NCBI GenBank assembly: GCA_900763685.1
Contig: CAAFLF010000017.1
Coordinates: forward strand, 24,362 to 88,361
DNA length: 64,000 bases
Direction of reading: 5' to 3'
DNA from: an uncultured Oscillospiraceae bacterium
Lineage (GTDB): Bacteria; Bacillota; Clostridia; Oscillospirales; Oscillospiraceae
This document shows, piece after piece, positions 25,441 through 34,777 of this stretch. The position numbers and the translations under genes were made by a program. Numbering within the stretch: the stretch's first letter is position 1; the number at the start of each line of letters is the position of its first letter. A model generated the notes under the pieces. That model had not been told where the DNA came from, did no database searches, and saw only the letters and a program-made list of their open reading frames with translations.

Positions 25441-25563
25441 GCTCTTTTCCGGCTTTTTTCGCTTTTCTTCCGAGGTAACCGATTGTCTTTGAGCAAAACC
25501 GCCAAAATAAGAACAAAAAAATCATGGAAATTGACGGTTGCCTCCGGCGGGCAATCGTGATAC

Positions 25564-25608
25564 TATACTCATACAATCGTTTACCAAATCGTTTACGCAA
25601 TCGGTTTT
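25564..25608 (+). promoter_or_regulatory. gap promoter with three 12-bp-spaced operator-like repeats
   Basis: A -10 TATACT lies at 25564-25569. Immediately downstream AATCGTTTAC (25575-25584), AATCGTTTAC (25587-25596) and AATCGGTTTT (25599-25608) repeat every 12 bp. Placement after the -10 suggests repression, most simply by the adjacent LacI-family protein. Confidence 0.6.
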
Positions 25609-25660
25609 TGCATATCTCGGCACCAGAACGCGAACAATTGGAAGAGAGTCATTGAATTGA

Positions 25661-26701
<1,041 letters not shown>

Positions 26702-26750
26702 GATACCCTTTCTTCTGTCTTCTTCTTTCTATTTTCTTTCTTTCCATCAG

Positions 26751-26790
26751 GGGAAACGCCCCGCCGCTGCCGCGGCGGGGCGTTTCCCTA
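26751..26790 (+). terminator. Terminator-like hairpin after gap
   Basis: Perfect 17-bp stem GGGAAACGCCCCGCCGC (26751-26767) with 26772-26788, TGCC loop. A pyrimidine-rich tract (26705-26747) precedes it. Confidence 0.75.
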
Positions 26791-26816
26791 TTCTATCACT
26801 TGCCGGAAATTCCCCG

Positions 26817-27086
26817 AAAAAAGCCTCAGCCCCCATCCACTCCGGCGGTGGATGGGGGCTACTGCCAGGTTTCCTTCTGCATGGGCTTTTTCCTGCTTTC
26901 CTTGGCTTCCGTTCTCAGAAAGGGACATGGCTTCCAATCCATGAAGCACCAGGGGCACCGGGCTGTCTCCACCCGTGCGATTCTCTTCAGGACGTGCTTC
27001 GTATTTGGCGCGATGCGATTTCTCGGGAACGAGGAAAGGGTGGTGACAACTGAGGGAGGGTCACTGGGAAGCCACGTCCTTTCCGT
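26817..27086 (-). ncRNA. Candidate structured small RNA, 6S-like architecture
   Basis: The stretch has a minus-strand promoter (27093-27121) and ends in a 13-bp stem (26828-26840 with 26848-26860) followed by GAGGC and T6. The predicted first 20 bases (27086-27067) pair with 26935-26916: 17 of the 18 positions in that stem pair (two as G-U), with one A-C mismatch. This closes a 171-base domain holding inner stems CCACCC/GGGTGG and CTCG-TTCC-CGAG. A long terminal stem opening at the transcription start is the shape of 6S RNA, but I cannot confirm conserved 6S bases. No coding frame has a ribosome site. Confidence 0.45.
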
Positions 27087-27092
27087 ATCTAA

Positions 27093-27121
27093 AAGATACA
27101 ATATTCCCCGAAAAAAGTCAA
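27093..27121 (-). promoter_or_regulatory. Promoter of the candidate small RNA
   Basis: On the minus strand TTGACT (27121-27116), 17-bp spacer, TATCTT (27098-27093). Start expected near 27086. Confidence 0.6.
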
Positions 27122-27210
27122 GACATCTTATGCAAAATCAACAGTTTACATAAATGAAAGCTCCGAAATCAAGCGCCCTGCACAAAGGTTCGACCTTTCC
27201 GGGACGGAGG

Positions 27211-27237
27211 AAAGCGCCGCCCGCAGGGCGGCGCTTT
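27211..27237. terminator. Hairpin after the MATE gene
   Basis: Perfect 12-bp stem AAAGCGCCGCCC (27211-27222) with GGGCGGCGCTTT (27226-27237). No T-run follows on the minus strand. Confidence 0.6.
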
Positions 27238-27244
27238 GAGAGCA

Positions 27245-28600
27245 TCATGCAACGGCCTGGGGCAGCGCCACCCGGCAGCGCCGGAGGAGGACACAGGCCA
27301 AAACCAGGGTCAGGACCTCCGTCACCGGGAAGGCCGCCCAGATGCCCGTCATGCCGAAGAGCCGGCCCAGCAGCCACATCATGGGCACGAGAAGGGCCAG
27401 CTGCCGGGTCAGGTTGATGACCATGCTGTCCCGGACCCGGCCCACCGCCTGGAGGTAGGTGGCCACCAGGGTGGAGAGGCCGTTGCAGGGGTAGCCCAGC
27501 ACCAGGACGCGCATGGCGGGGACGCCGAGGGCCAGCAGCGCCGGAGAGACGTCGAAGAGCCCCAGCACCGGGGCGGGGAAGCAGAAGAGGATGAGGCCGC
27601 CCAGGGTCATCAGCGCCGCCGCGCCCCAGAGGCCGCAGCGGAAGGCGGAGCGCAGCCGGTCCGGCTTGCCTGCGCCGTAGTTGAAGCTCATCACCGGCAA
27701 CGTCCCCTGGATGAGGCCGTTCACCGTCATGACGATCATGTGCTGGGCCTTGAAGTAGGCCCCGAAGAAGGCCACCGCCGTCATGTCCGGCTTCAGGAAG
27801 AGGTTGGCGAAGGTGACGGTGAAGGAGTTCAGGGCGTTGAGGATGAAGCTGGGGAGGCCCAGGGTCAGGATCTCCCGCACCTCGCTGAGACGCACCCGGA
27901 AGCCCCGGAGCTTCATCTTGACCTTCTGCGGCGTGCAGAGGAGCACCCAGAAGGCCAGAACCGTGGAGAGGGTGAAGCCCAGCACCGTGGAGAGGGCCGC
28001 GCCCCGGATGCCCATGGCCGGGAAGGGACCCCAGCCGAAGATGAGAATGGGGTCGAAGATCAGGTTGAAGACCACTCCCGCGATCTGGAAGCCCATGGGC
28101 GCCAGCATATTGCCCGTGGCCTGAACGATCTTCTGAATGGCGATGTGGACCATGTTGGGCACCTGCATGAAAACGCAGACGGACATATACTCCATGGCCA
28201 GCCGGTAGATCTCCTCGTCCGCGGTGAAGGAGCGGAAGTAAGGCCCGGAGACCGCTGACGCCAGTCCGTTCAGTACCACGCCGAAGAGGAAGGCCATCAG
28301 AATGCCAAGGGTCACGGTCTCGTTGGCCTTGTCCTGCTCCCGCCGCCCCAGGCTCCGGGCGATGACCACGTTGATGCCCACGCCCAGCCCGATGGAGCAG
28401 GCGCACATCAGGCTCGTGATGGGGAAGGACAGGGACACGGCCGTCAGCGCCTTCTCGCTGAGCTGGGCCACGAAGGCGCTGTCCACAAAGTTATAGGAGT
28501 ACTGCATGAACATGGAGCAGACCGGGGGCAGCGACATGGAGAGGATGAGCCGCCCCACCGGGGCCGTGCCCATCTTGTTTTCCTTCACGGCTTCCGCCAT
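27245..28600 (-). CDS. MATE-family efflux transporter
   Basis: The 451-residue membrane protein has about twelve hydrophobic helices in two related halves, with MATE features such as NFVDSAFVAQLSEKALTAVS near the start, QATGNMLAPM (about 165) and PVMSFNYGAGKPDR (about 305). These antiporters export drugs or metabolites using sodium or proton gradients; the substrate is unknown. I choose ATG 28600, preceded by GAGGTG six bases upstream; an in-frame start lies three codons earlier. It lies 41 bp downstream of the FliB-like gene on the same strand. Confidence 0.92.
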   Translation of the reverse strand: MAEAVKENKMGTAPVGRLILSMSLPPVCSMFMQYSYNFVDSAFVAQLSEKALTAVSLSFPITSLMCACSIGLGVGINVVIARSLGRREQDKANETVTLGILMAFLFGVVLNGLASAVSGPYFRSFTADEEIYRLAMEYMSVCVFMQVPNMVHIAIQKIVQATGNMLAPMGFQIAGVVFNLIFDPILIFGWGPFPAMGIRGAALSTVLGFTLSTVLAFWVLLCTPQKVKMKLRGFRVRLSEVREILTLGLPSFILNALNSFTVTFANLFLKPDMTAVAFFGAYFKAQHMIVMTVNGLIQGTLPVMSFNYGAGKPDRLRSAFRCGLWGAAALMTLGGLILFCFPAPVLGLFDVSPALLALGVPAMRVLVLGYPCNGLSTLVATYLQAVGRVRDSMVINLTRQLALLVPMMWLLGRLFGMTGIWAAFPVTEVLTLVLACVLLRRCRVALPQAVA

Positions 28601-28641
28601 GGATATCACCTCGGCTCCGGCGGGGACCGCCGGGTATTTTT

Positions 28642-29677
28642 TCAGGAATTCCGCAGCTCCCAGAGGAAGCAGCCAACGTCAAAGGCCCCGTCCTCCCGGA
28701 AGGCCGTCAGCAGCGCCTCCACGTTGTCGGCGTCGTGCTCCACCTCCCGGCTCAGGCGGCGGAGGGCTTCCCCAAGGCCGCGGACGGCGGCGATGCGCTC
28801 CGCCGCCAGGGTCAGAAACACGGTGTAGAGCCCCCGGCCCAGAAGGTCGCCGTCGTTGACGCACTTGAGGACGCTCCGGTAGGCGAAGTAAGTAGCGATC
28901 CGCTCCAAAAGCGCCTCGTCCTGGGGAACGGGGGCCGCCGTCTCGGCCTCCCGCAGCACGTCCCGCCAGTCCGGCTCCAGCACCTCCAGGGACGCCAGCA
29001 GCCGGAATCCCGCCGGGAAGATGCCCTTCTCCGGCAGCGTTCCCTCCAGCGTTCCGCCCTCCAGGGTCAGGAGCCCCTCCGGGGCGGCGCCCTCCCGCTC
29101 CGCCTCCGCCAGGACGGCGTCCCCCAGCAGGCAGAGGGTCAGGAAGTCCGCGAGCCGCGCCCGCAGGGGCCGGCTCCGGTCCCGCAGGGCCTCAAAAAGC
29201 CGCCGCCGGAAGGGGACAAGGTAGGGAAGCCACGCATCCCCCTCCTCCCCGGGCTCCCCGGTCTCGCTCTCCCGGAAGCCCAGGGGCTCCCGGCTTCCCA
29301 AGAGCAGGGTGCTGGCCGCTGGACAGGCGGCGGAGAGGGCCCGCTCCGCGAAGGGGCCGTAATCCTCCGTGAACCGGGGATGGGTCTGGCAGGTCAGGGG
29401 CGTGGCCTCCGCCCCCCCAGGCCCGGTGGAGCTCGCAGAGGTCCTCCCCGTCCAGGAAGGGGCAGCGCCCGCCGGAGAGGGGGAAGGCGAAGGCGTCCTC
29501 GGTCTCGTCGTAGACCATGGCCTCCGCCGCCCGGCGGCTGAGGGGGTCATCCCCGGCGAGATAGCGCCGGGCATGGTCCTCGTCCAGCATTACCTCCCAG
29601 CCCACGCAGCAGCTGTGGGGGCAGCGGCCCGCGAGGCAGCGAAATTGTTCCTCATAGTCCAGCGTCCGCAGCAGCAT
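28642..29677 (-). pseudogene. FliB-like (flagellin lysine-N-methylase family) gene split by a G7 frameshift
   Basis: From ATG 29677 the frame encodes the Cys-rich N-terminus FRCLAGRCPHSCCVGWEV and CPFLDGEDLCELHRAWG, as in FliB-type proteins that are thought to carry an iron-sulfur cluster. At a seven-base G tract on this strand (plus-strand C7, 29412-29418) the frame is lost. Removing one G gives RAWGAEATPLTCQTHPRF with the expected Cys and Pro-Arg, then about 250 further residues to 28642. So the gene of about 345 codons is broken by one extra G, by phase variation, mutation or sequence error. No flagellar genes are in the window; many FliB-like proteins act on other targets. Confidence 0.75.
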
Positions 29678-29834
29678 AGGCCCCTCCCGATTTCCAGTCT
29701 CCCCCCAGCATACCACCCTTCCCCCCATTTGTCACGGGGAAAGTGAAAGCGGCCCCGCTCTCCGCCCCGCAAGCGCTTCCCTTTCCGCCGCGTTCGTGGT
29801 ATGATGGGGAAAACACTCTGGGGGAGGGGAACCC

Positions 29835-31235
29835 ATGATCGAGCTTGCGCAGATCCGGGATTACCGGGAGAACAACCGCATCGAGGCGAAGCTGGCCCTG
29901 GGAGGCCTGCCGGAGAGCCTGTGGGAGAGCTACTCCGCCTTCGCCAACACCCTGGGGGGCGTCATCCTCCTGGGGGTGGAGGAGCGGCGGGACAAGAGCT
30001 TCCGCCCCGTGGACCTGCCCCAGGCGGAGGCCTACGTCCAGGCTATCCGGACCCGGCTCCGGGACCGGAAGCGGGTCAGCGCCGATCTCTTAGGCCCGGA
30101 GGACGTGGCGGTGGAGACCGTGGAGGGCTGCCGCATCGTGGTCCTCACGGTCCCCCGGGCCGAGCGCCAGGACCGGCCGGTCTTCCTCGACGGCGACCCC
30201 TTCCGGGGCACCTACCGCCGCCGGGGGGACGGGGACTACCGCTGCGGGCCGGAGGAGGTCCGGGCCATGCAGCGGGACGCCCGCCGCCGCAGCTGGGATA
30301 CCCGCCCCCTGGGGAAGCTGGGCTTCCGCGCCCTGGACCCCAAGAGCGTCGCCAGCTACCGGGAGGACCTTATGGAGGCCGCCCCCGATGAGGACTGGGC
30401 CGCCCTCACGGACCCAGAGCTGCTGCTGCGCCGCGGCGGCGCCCGCCGGGGCCAGGACCACGCCCTGCACCCCACCGGGGCGGGATTGCTGCTCCTGGGG
30501 CGGTACCGGGCCATCCGGCGGGAGTTCCCCCGCTTCGCCCTCCGCTTTCGGGAGGAAGGGCGGGAGGATACCTTCCGGGGGAACCTCTACTCCTTCTACT
30601 ATTTCTGCCTCCGAAGGCTGCGGGAGTCCCCCCTTTGGGACGGAAACGCCCTGCCGCCGGGGGTGGAGGACGCCTTCCGGGCGGGCCTCGCCAACTGCCT
30701 CATCAACGCTGACTACCGGGGCCGGGGCGGCATCGAGATCGCCCTGACCCGGGACGCCATCACCCTGATAAACCCCGGCGGCTTCCGGATGAGCCCCCGG
30801 GCCGCCCTCTCCGGCGGCCAGTCCGACCCCCGGAACCTGGGGCTCATGGGCCTTTTCCGGAGCGTCGGCCTCAGCGACTCCCAGGGCCGGGGCATCCCCG
30901 GCATCTACGCCGCCTGGCAGCGGGAGGGCCGTGGCACCCCCACCCTGCGGGAGAGCTTCCGCCCCGACCGCACGACTCTGACCCTGCCCTTCCGCCCCGG
31001 GGAGGAGACGCCCATGACCGCCCGGGAGGCCGCCTGGCTCCGGGAGAGCCGCCGCCAGGCCGTCATCGACTACCTGACGGATCACATCGCGGCCACGGAG
31101 ACGGAGCTCCGCACCGCCCTGCGCCTGCCGGAGGGCCTCTGCGGCGAGCTCCTCTACGCCCTCCAGGCGGACGGCACCGTCATCGAGACCGAAGACCCCT
31201 CCGCCGACGCCCTCCGCTACCAGCTCCGGCCATAG
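29835..31235 (+). CDS. AlbA_2-domain (Schlafen-like) ATP-binding putative transcriptional regulator
   Basis: The 466-residue protein opens with an AlbA_2/divergent AAA_4 domain: ENNRIEAKLALGGLPESLWE...SAFANTLGGVILLGVEE (about 10-55) followed by the FRGTYRRRGDG strand. The middle has a HATPase-like part with LANCLINADYRGRGGIEIAL and NPGGFRM (about 285-320) and SDSQGRGIPGI. A winged-helix-like C-terminus (about 405-460) ends it. Such proteins are usually annotated as putative DNA-binding regulators, some tied to defence. A TATGAT -10 lies at 29800-29805 and GGAGGGG precedes ATG 29835. Terminator at 31251. Confidence 0.85.
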   Translation: MIELAQIRDYRENNRIEAKLALGGLPESLWESYSAFANTLGGVILLGVEERRDKSFRPVDLPQAEAYVQAIRTRLRDRKRVSADLLGPEDVAVETVEGCRIVVLTVPRAERQDRPVFLDGDPFRGTYRRRGDGDYRCGPEEVRAMQRDARRRSWDTRPLGKLGFRALDPKSVASYREDLMEAAPDEDWAALTDPELLLRRGGARRGQDHALHPTGAGLLLLGRYRAIRREFPRFALRFREEGREDTFRGNLYSFYYFCLRRLRESPLWDGNALPPGVEDAFRAGLANCLINADYRGRGGIEIALTRDAITLINPGGFRMSPRAALSGGQSDPRNLGLMGLFRSVGLSDSQGRGIPGIYAAWQREGRGTPTLRESFRPDRTTLTLPFRPGEETPMTAREAAWLRESRRQAVIDYLTDHIAATETELRTALRLPEGLCGELLYALQADGTVIETEDPSADALRYQLRP

Positions 31236-31250
31236 GATCTGAAAAACCGA

Positions 31251-31290
31251 AAAAAGGGGAACGGCGCTTAAGAGCGCCGTTCCCCTTTTT
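31251..31290. terminator. Bidirectional intrinsic terminator
   Basis: Perfect 18-bp stem from 31251 to 31290 with TAAG loop (31269-31272), A5 on the left and T5 on the right. It can end both the AlbA_2 gene and the long minus-strand operon that finishes at 31375. Confidence 0.92.
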
Positions 31291-31374
31291 GGCAGGAAGG
31301 AGGCGGGAGACGTCCGGAAAACGTCTCCCGCCGTGGAAGGAGGGATCGGGCGTTCCGCCCGTGGATCAGAATTC

Positions 31375-32511
31375 TTACAGCTCCATCAAAAGCCGGGCGG
31401 TCAGGGCCGTCCGCTGGGGGAAGTGGTCCACATTCAGGAACTCGCCGGGGTTGTGGAGCAGCGCGCCGGAGGCGCCCAGGCCGTCCAGGGTGGGGACGCC
31501 GGCGTCCGCCGTGAAGTTGCCGTCGCTGCCGCCGCCGATGCTGATGCCCCGGAGCGCCAGCCCGCAGGGCTTGGCCAGCTCCTTGGCCTTCTCAAAGAGG
31601 GCGGGCTCCGTCAGCATCACGGGCTTGTCCACCCGGCCCTGGACCTCCAGCCGGACCCGGGGATCGATGGCCCGCAGGGCCATGATCTCCCCGTGGACCT
31701 TCTCGCAGAGCTCCCGGGTGGCGTAGCGCACGTCCATGGTGAAGTTGGCGGTCTCGGGGATCATGCAGGTCTCCTTCTCGCCGCCCTCGATGGCGGTGGG
31801 GGCCAGGGTGACGGAGCCGTTGAGCTCCTTGTCCCACTCCTCCACCCGCAGCAGCTGCCGGGCGATCTCCATCAGGGGGCTGATGGCCTGGTGGCTGTTG
31901 GAGCCGGAGTGGGCCGCCTTGCCGTGGGCGATGACATGGTAGGTGCCCCGGCCGAAGCGGTGGGTCTTGATGGCGTGGAGGTCGTCCACGCCGGGCTCCA
32001 TCACAAAGACGTTCTCATACTGCCGGGCGGCCTCGATGATGAGGTCGCTGGAGTGGAAGCTGCCGGTCTCCTCGTCGCCGTTGAAGAAGAAGCCCACACA
32101 GCCCTCGGGCATGAGGCCCCGGCGCAGCAGCAGCCGGATGGCGAAGTAGGCCATCATGATGCCGCCCTTCATGTCCAGGATGCCCGGGCCGTAGGCCTTG
32201 TTCCCCTCCACGTGGAAGGGCATGGTGGCGAGAGTTCCCACCGGGAAGACGGTGTCGTAATGCCCCACGATCAAAATCCGCTTGCGGCCGCTGCCCAGCT
32301 CGCCGTACAGGTGGTCGCCGCATTCCGTCTGGGGGATCCGGCGCGTCCGGAAGCCCAGGCCGCCGAACTTCTCCTCCAGGAAGTCGCAGCAGCGGTCCGA
32401 GGCGTCCTTGCGCTCAAAGGACGGGGACTCCAGCTCCACGAACCGCTTCATGTTCGCCAGATACTCCTGGGTCTCTTCCTCCAGCTGGCGGATCATCTCT
32501 TGTTCAAGCAT
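31375..32511 (-). CDS. M20-family metallopeptidase (glutamate carboxypeptidase-like)
   Basis: The 378-residue enzyme has M20 zinc-site motifs: GHYDTVFPVG (near 83), GPGILDMKGGI (near 108, bridging Asp), NGDEETGS (near 143, catalytic Glu pair), the dimerisation lid with HGKAAHSGS (near 195), and GGGSDGNFTA plus LHNPGEF at the end. M20 enzymes hydrolyse peptide or N-acyl amide bonds. It is the last gene of the minus-strand run, 22 bp after pduL, so it probably releases a free amino acid from an N-acyl or peptide precursor for the upstream fermentation enzymes. The exact substrate is inferred only from context. Confidence 0.92.
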   Translation of the reverse strand: MLEQEMIRQLEEETQEYLANMKRFVELESPSFERKDASDRCCDFLEEKFGGLGFRTRRIPQTECGDHLYGELGSGRKRILIVGHYDTVFPVGTLATMPFHVEGNKAYGPGILDMKGGIMMAYFAIRLLLRRGLMPEGCVGFFFNGDEETGSFHSSDLIIEAARQYENVFVMEPGVDDLHAIKTHRFGRGTYHVIAHGKAAHSGSNSHQAISPLMEIARQLLRVEEWDKELNGSVTLAPTAIEGGEKETCMIPETANFTMDVRYATRELCEKVHGEIMALRAIDPRVRLEVQGRVDKPVMLTEPALFEKAKELAKPCGLALRGISIGGGSDGNFTADAGVPTLDGLGASGALLHNPGEFLNVDHFPQRTALTARLLMEL

Positions 32512-32533
32512 TTCTAAGGTACCTCCGTTTCTC

Positions 32534-33112
32534 TCACGCCTCCGGGGGCAGGATCTCCACGATGTCCATGTTGGTGATGCAGGCCGCGTTGGCCTCCTCC
32601 ACGTCCACGTGCATCATGGGTTCCTCCATCCCGTCGGTGAAGACCACCTGGCAGTCGCCGAAAACCAGCTCCCGCTCGCCGCTGACCTTCACCCGGACCT
32701 TCTGGCCCTTGTGGAGGCCGTACTCCGCGGCCTGCTCCGGGGTGAAGTGGATGTGCCGCAGGGCCACCACCGCCACGGAGTCGAAATCGATCTTGCCCTT
32801 GGGGCCGATGACGGTGAGGGGGGCCAGGTCCGGGGACCCGGAGATCTTCACCTCGGCGTGACTCCCCAGGACGAAGTTGTCCGCCCGCAGGATCTCCACC
32901 TGGTTATAGCTCCGCAGCGGCCCCAGGATACGGACGCCCTCGATCTTGCCCTTGGGGCCCTGGAGGGTCACCGTCTCGTTGGCGGCGAAGATGGGGGGCG
33001 CCATGGGGCGCTTCACCGTCAGCTCATAGCCCTCGCCGAAGAGGATGTCCAGCGCCTCCCGGTTCAGGTGCATATGCCGGTTGGAGATCATAACATGCAC
33101 TTTGTTCTTCAT
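32534..33112 (-). CDS. pduL: Phosphate propanoyltransferase, PduL family
   Basis: PduL converts acyl-CoA plus phosphate to acyl-phosphate and CoA, replacing Pta. The 192-residue protein has both zinc-binding half-barrels: SNRHMHLNREALDILFG (residues 10-26) and ALRHIHFTPEQAAEYGL (near 120), plus MMHVDVEEANAA near 168. There is no N-terminal encapsulation helix for a bacterial microcompartment. It lies 15 bp after butyrate kinase, so the two make an acyl-CoA to acid plus ATP module. AAGGCGG-type site precedes ATG 33112. Confidence 0.95.
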   Translation of the reverse strand: MKNKVHVMISNRHMHLNREALDILFGEGYELTVKRPMAPPIFAANETVTLQGPKGKIEGVRILGPLRSYNQVEILRADNFVLGSHAEVKISGSPDLAPLTVIGPKGKIDFDSVAVVALRHIHFTPEQAAEYGLHKGQKVRVKVSGERELVFGDCQVVFTDGMEEPMMHVDVEEANAACITNMDIVEILPPEA

Positions 33113-33127
33113 TGGTAGCCGCCTTTC

Positions 33128-34198
33128 TCAGTCGTTGCGTTCCGTGTCGTAATCCCGGATCTCTTCCTGGCCCCGCAGCATCCGCAGCGCGCCGGCCACC
33201 AGGGCGTCCATCTCCACGGCGCCGGGGACGACCTCCACCGGGGCGATGAACTCCACCCGGCGGCGCAGCCGCTCCACCAGGCGCTGGGAGCGGGCAATCT
33301 CGCCGGTGAGGATCACCCGGTCCACCTGGCCGTTCATCACGGTGGCCATGCCGCCGATGTCCTTCGCGATCTGATAGATCATGGCGTCGAAGTAGAAATC
33401 CGCGTCCTTGTCCCCGGCGTCGATGCGGCGCTCCACCTCCTGCACGTCGCTGGTGCCGAGGTAGGCCACAAGCCCGCCGCCGCCCATCTGGCGCTTGAAG
33501 GCGGTGTCATAGTCCCAGTCCCCGGAGAAGCACTTCTTGGTGAAGGCCACCATGGGCAGGGCGCCCGCCCGCTCCGGGGAGAAGGCGTTGATGTGGGAGT
33601 CGATGATCTTGCCCTTGGCGTGGGCGTTGACGGTGATGCCGCCGCCCAGGTGGCAGATGATGAAGTTGTAGTCGCTGTACTTCCCGCCCAGCTTCTCCGC
33701 CACCCGGTAGCCCGCGGCCTTCTCGTTGAGGGGATGGCCCGCGCCCCGCTGGATGGGCAGCTCCGGCAGGCCGGAGACCTTGGCCAGATCGATGAAGTCG
33801 TCCGCCAGGGGGGCGTCGTAGATGAAGCCCGGCACGTGGAAGCGCTCCATCAGGTCGATGGAGATCATCACGCCCAGGTTGGAGGCGTGGGGCCAGGGGG
33901 CCCGGCCGCACTCCTCGGCCATCAGCGGGGTGATGGCGTAGCCGCCGCAGTGGATGGGCCGGCCGCCGCCCCCCCGGGAGACGATGGCGTCCAGCTCATG
34001 GATGCCGGCCTCCTTCATGTAGTCCAGCACCATCTGCCGGCGCATGGGGAGCTGGTCGTTGATGGTCCGGTACTTCGCGATCTCCTGGGAGGGATGCACC
34101 AGCTTGGTGCCCTTCACCTCCCGGTCGTTCTCATAGTAGGCGACCCGGGTGGAGGTGGAGCCGGGATTGATGACAAAAAGACGGTAGACCTTTTCCAT
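33128..34198 (-). CDS. buk: Butyrate kinase (branched-chain acyl kinase)
   Basis: This 356-residue ASKHA kinase transfers phosphate from acyl-phosphate to ADP, forming ATP and a short-chain acid. It opens FVINPGSTSTRVAYYEN (phosphate loop), has SRGGGGRPIHCGGYAI near 89, PHASNLGVMIS, HPLNEKAAGYRVAEKLG and the second phosphate motif CHLGGGITVNAHAKGK near 188, all typical of Buk rather than acetate kinase. I start at ATG 34198, where the homology begins; the open frame continues upstream but overlaps the next gene. GAGGAG precedes it. With the 2-oxoacid oxidoreductase upstream, isobutyrate-, isovalerate- or phenylacetate-type products are as likely as butyrate. Confidence 0.95.
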   Translation of the reverse strand: MEKVYRLFVINPGSTSTRVAYYENDREVKGTKLVHPSQEIAKYRTINDQLPMRRQMVLDYMKEAGIHELDAIVSRGGGGRPIHCGGYAITPLMAEECGRAPWPHASNLGVMISIDLMERFHVPGFIYDAPLADDFIDLAKVSGLPELPIQRGAGHPLNEKAAGYRVAEKLGGKYSDYNFIICHLGGGITVNAHAKGKIIDSHINAFSPERAGALPMVAFTKKCFSGDWDYDTAFKRQMGGGGLVAYLGTSDVQEVERRIDAGDKDADFYFDAMIYQIAKDIGGMATVMNGQVDRVILTGEIARSQRLVERLRRRVEFIAPVEVVPGAVEMDALVAGALRMLRGQEEIRDYDTERND

Positions 34199-34208
34199 GC
34201 GCTCCTCC

Positions 34209-34760
34209 TCAGTTCCCCTGGGACGCCACCAGGTCGTATCCCCGGCGGGCCAGGCGCTTGTTGGACTCGGCGTACTTGGCCTTGGAGCCCGTGAAGCTGT
34301 GGTCGATGTTTTGGCAGACGGCGTCCATGCTGATGCCGCCGCAGGCGGCCACATAGGCCCCCAGCAGCACCATGTTGGCGCCCCGGGAGTTGCCCTCCTC
34401 CTCGGCGATGACGTCCGCCGGCACCCGGACCACCCGCAGATCCGTCCGCTCCACGGGGGCGTCCACCATGGAGCTGTCCAGGATCAGGGTGCCGCCGGGC
34501 TGGATGGCGGCCTGGAACTTCGCGAGGGAGGCGTTATTCATCACGATACAGCACCCCGGCTGGGACACCATGGCGAAGGGGATCTCCTCGTCGGAGATGA
34601 CCACGGAGCAGTTGGCGGTGCCGCCCCGCATCTCCGCCCCGTAGGAGGGGAGCCAGGTGGCCTCGTTGCCCTCGTTGATGGCGGCGTAGGCGATCATCTG
34701 CCCCACCCGGAGGGCGCCCTGCCCGCCGGAGCCGGCCACGATGATGGTATTTCTGAACAT
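34209..34760 (-). CDS. 2-oxoacid:ferredoxin oxidoreductase, gamma subunit
   Basis: The 183-residue subunit has the gamma signature IIVAGSGGQGALRVGQMIAYAA (residues 6-27), WLPSYGAEMRGGTANCSVVIS (near 40) and the late NMVLLGAY segment. It belongs to the four-gene KOR/VOR type with separate alpha, beta, gamma and ferredoxin genes. I choose ATG 34760, six bases after GGGAGGGC. It lies 17 bp after the beta gene and 10 bp before butyrate kinase. Confidence 0.94.
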   Translation of the reverse strand: MFRNTIIVAGSGGQGALRVGQMIAYAAINEGNEATWLPSYGAEMRGGTANCSVVISDEEIPFAMVSQPGCCIVMNNASLAKFQAAIQPGGTLILDSSMVDAPVERTDLRVVRVPADVIAEEEGNSRGANMVLLGAYVAACGGISMDAVCQNIDHSFTGSKAKYAESNKRLARRGYDLVASQGN

Positions 34761-34777
34761 ATCGCTGCCCTCCCTGC

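Noticed and set aside
26859-27101. 80-codon minus-strand frame starting with TTG near 27101
   Set aside because: Its start overlaps the predicted -10 and it has no ribosome site; the long-range base pairing fits a structured RNA better.
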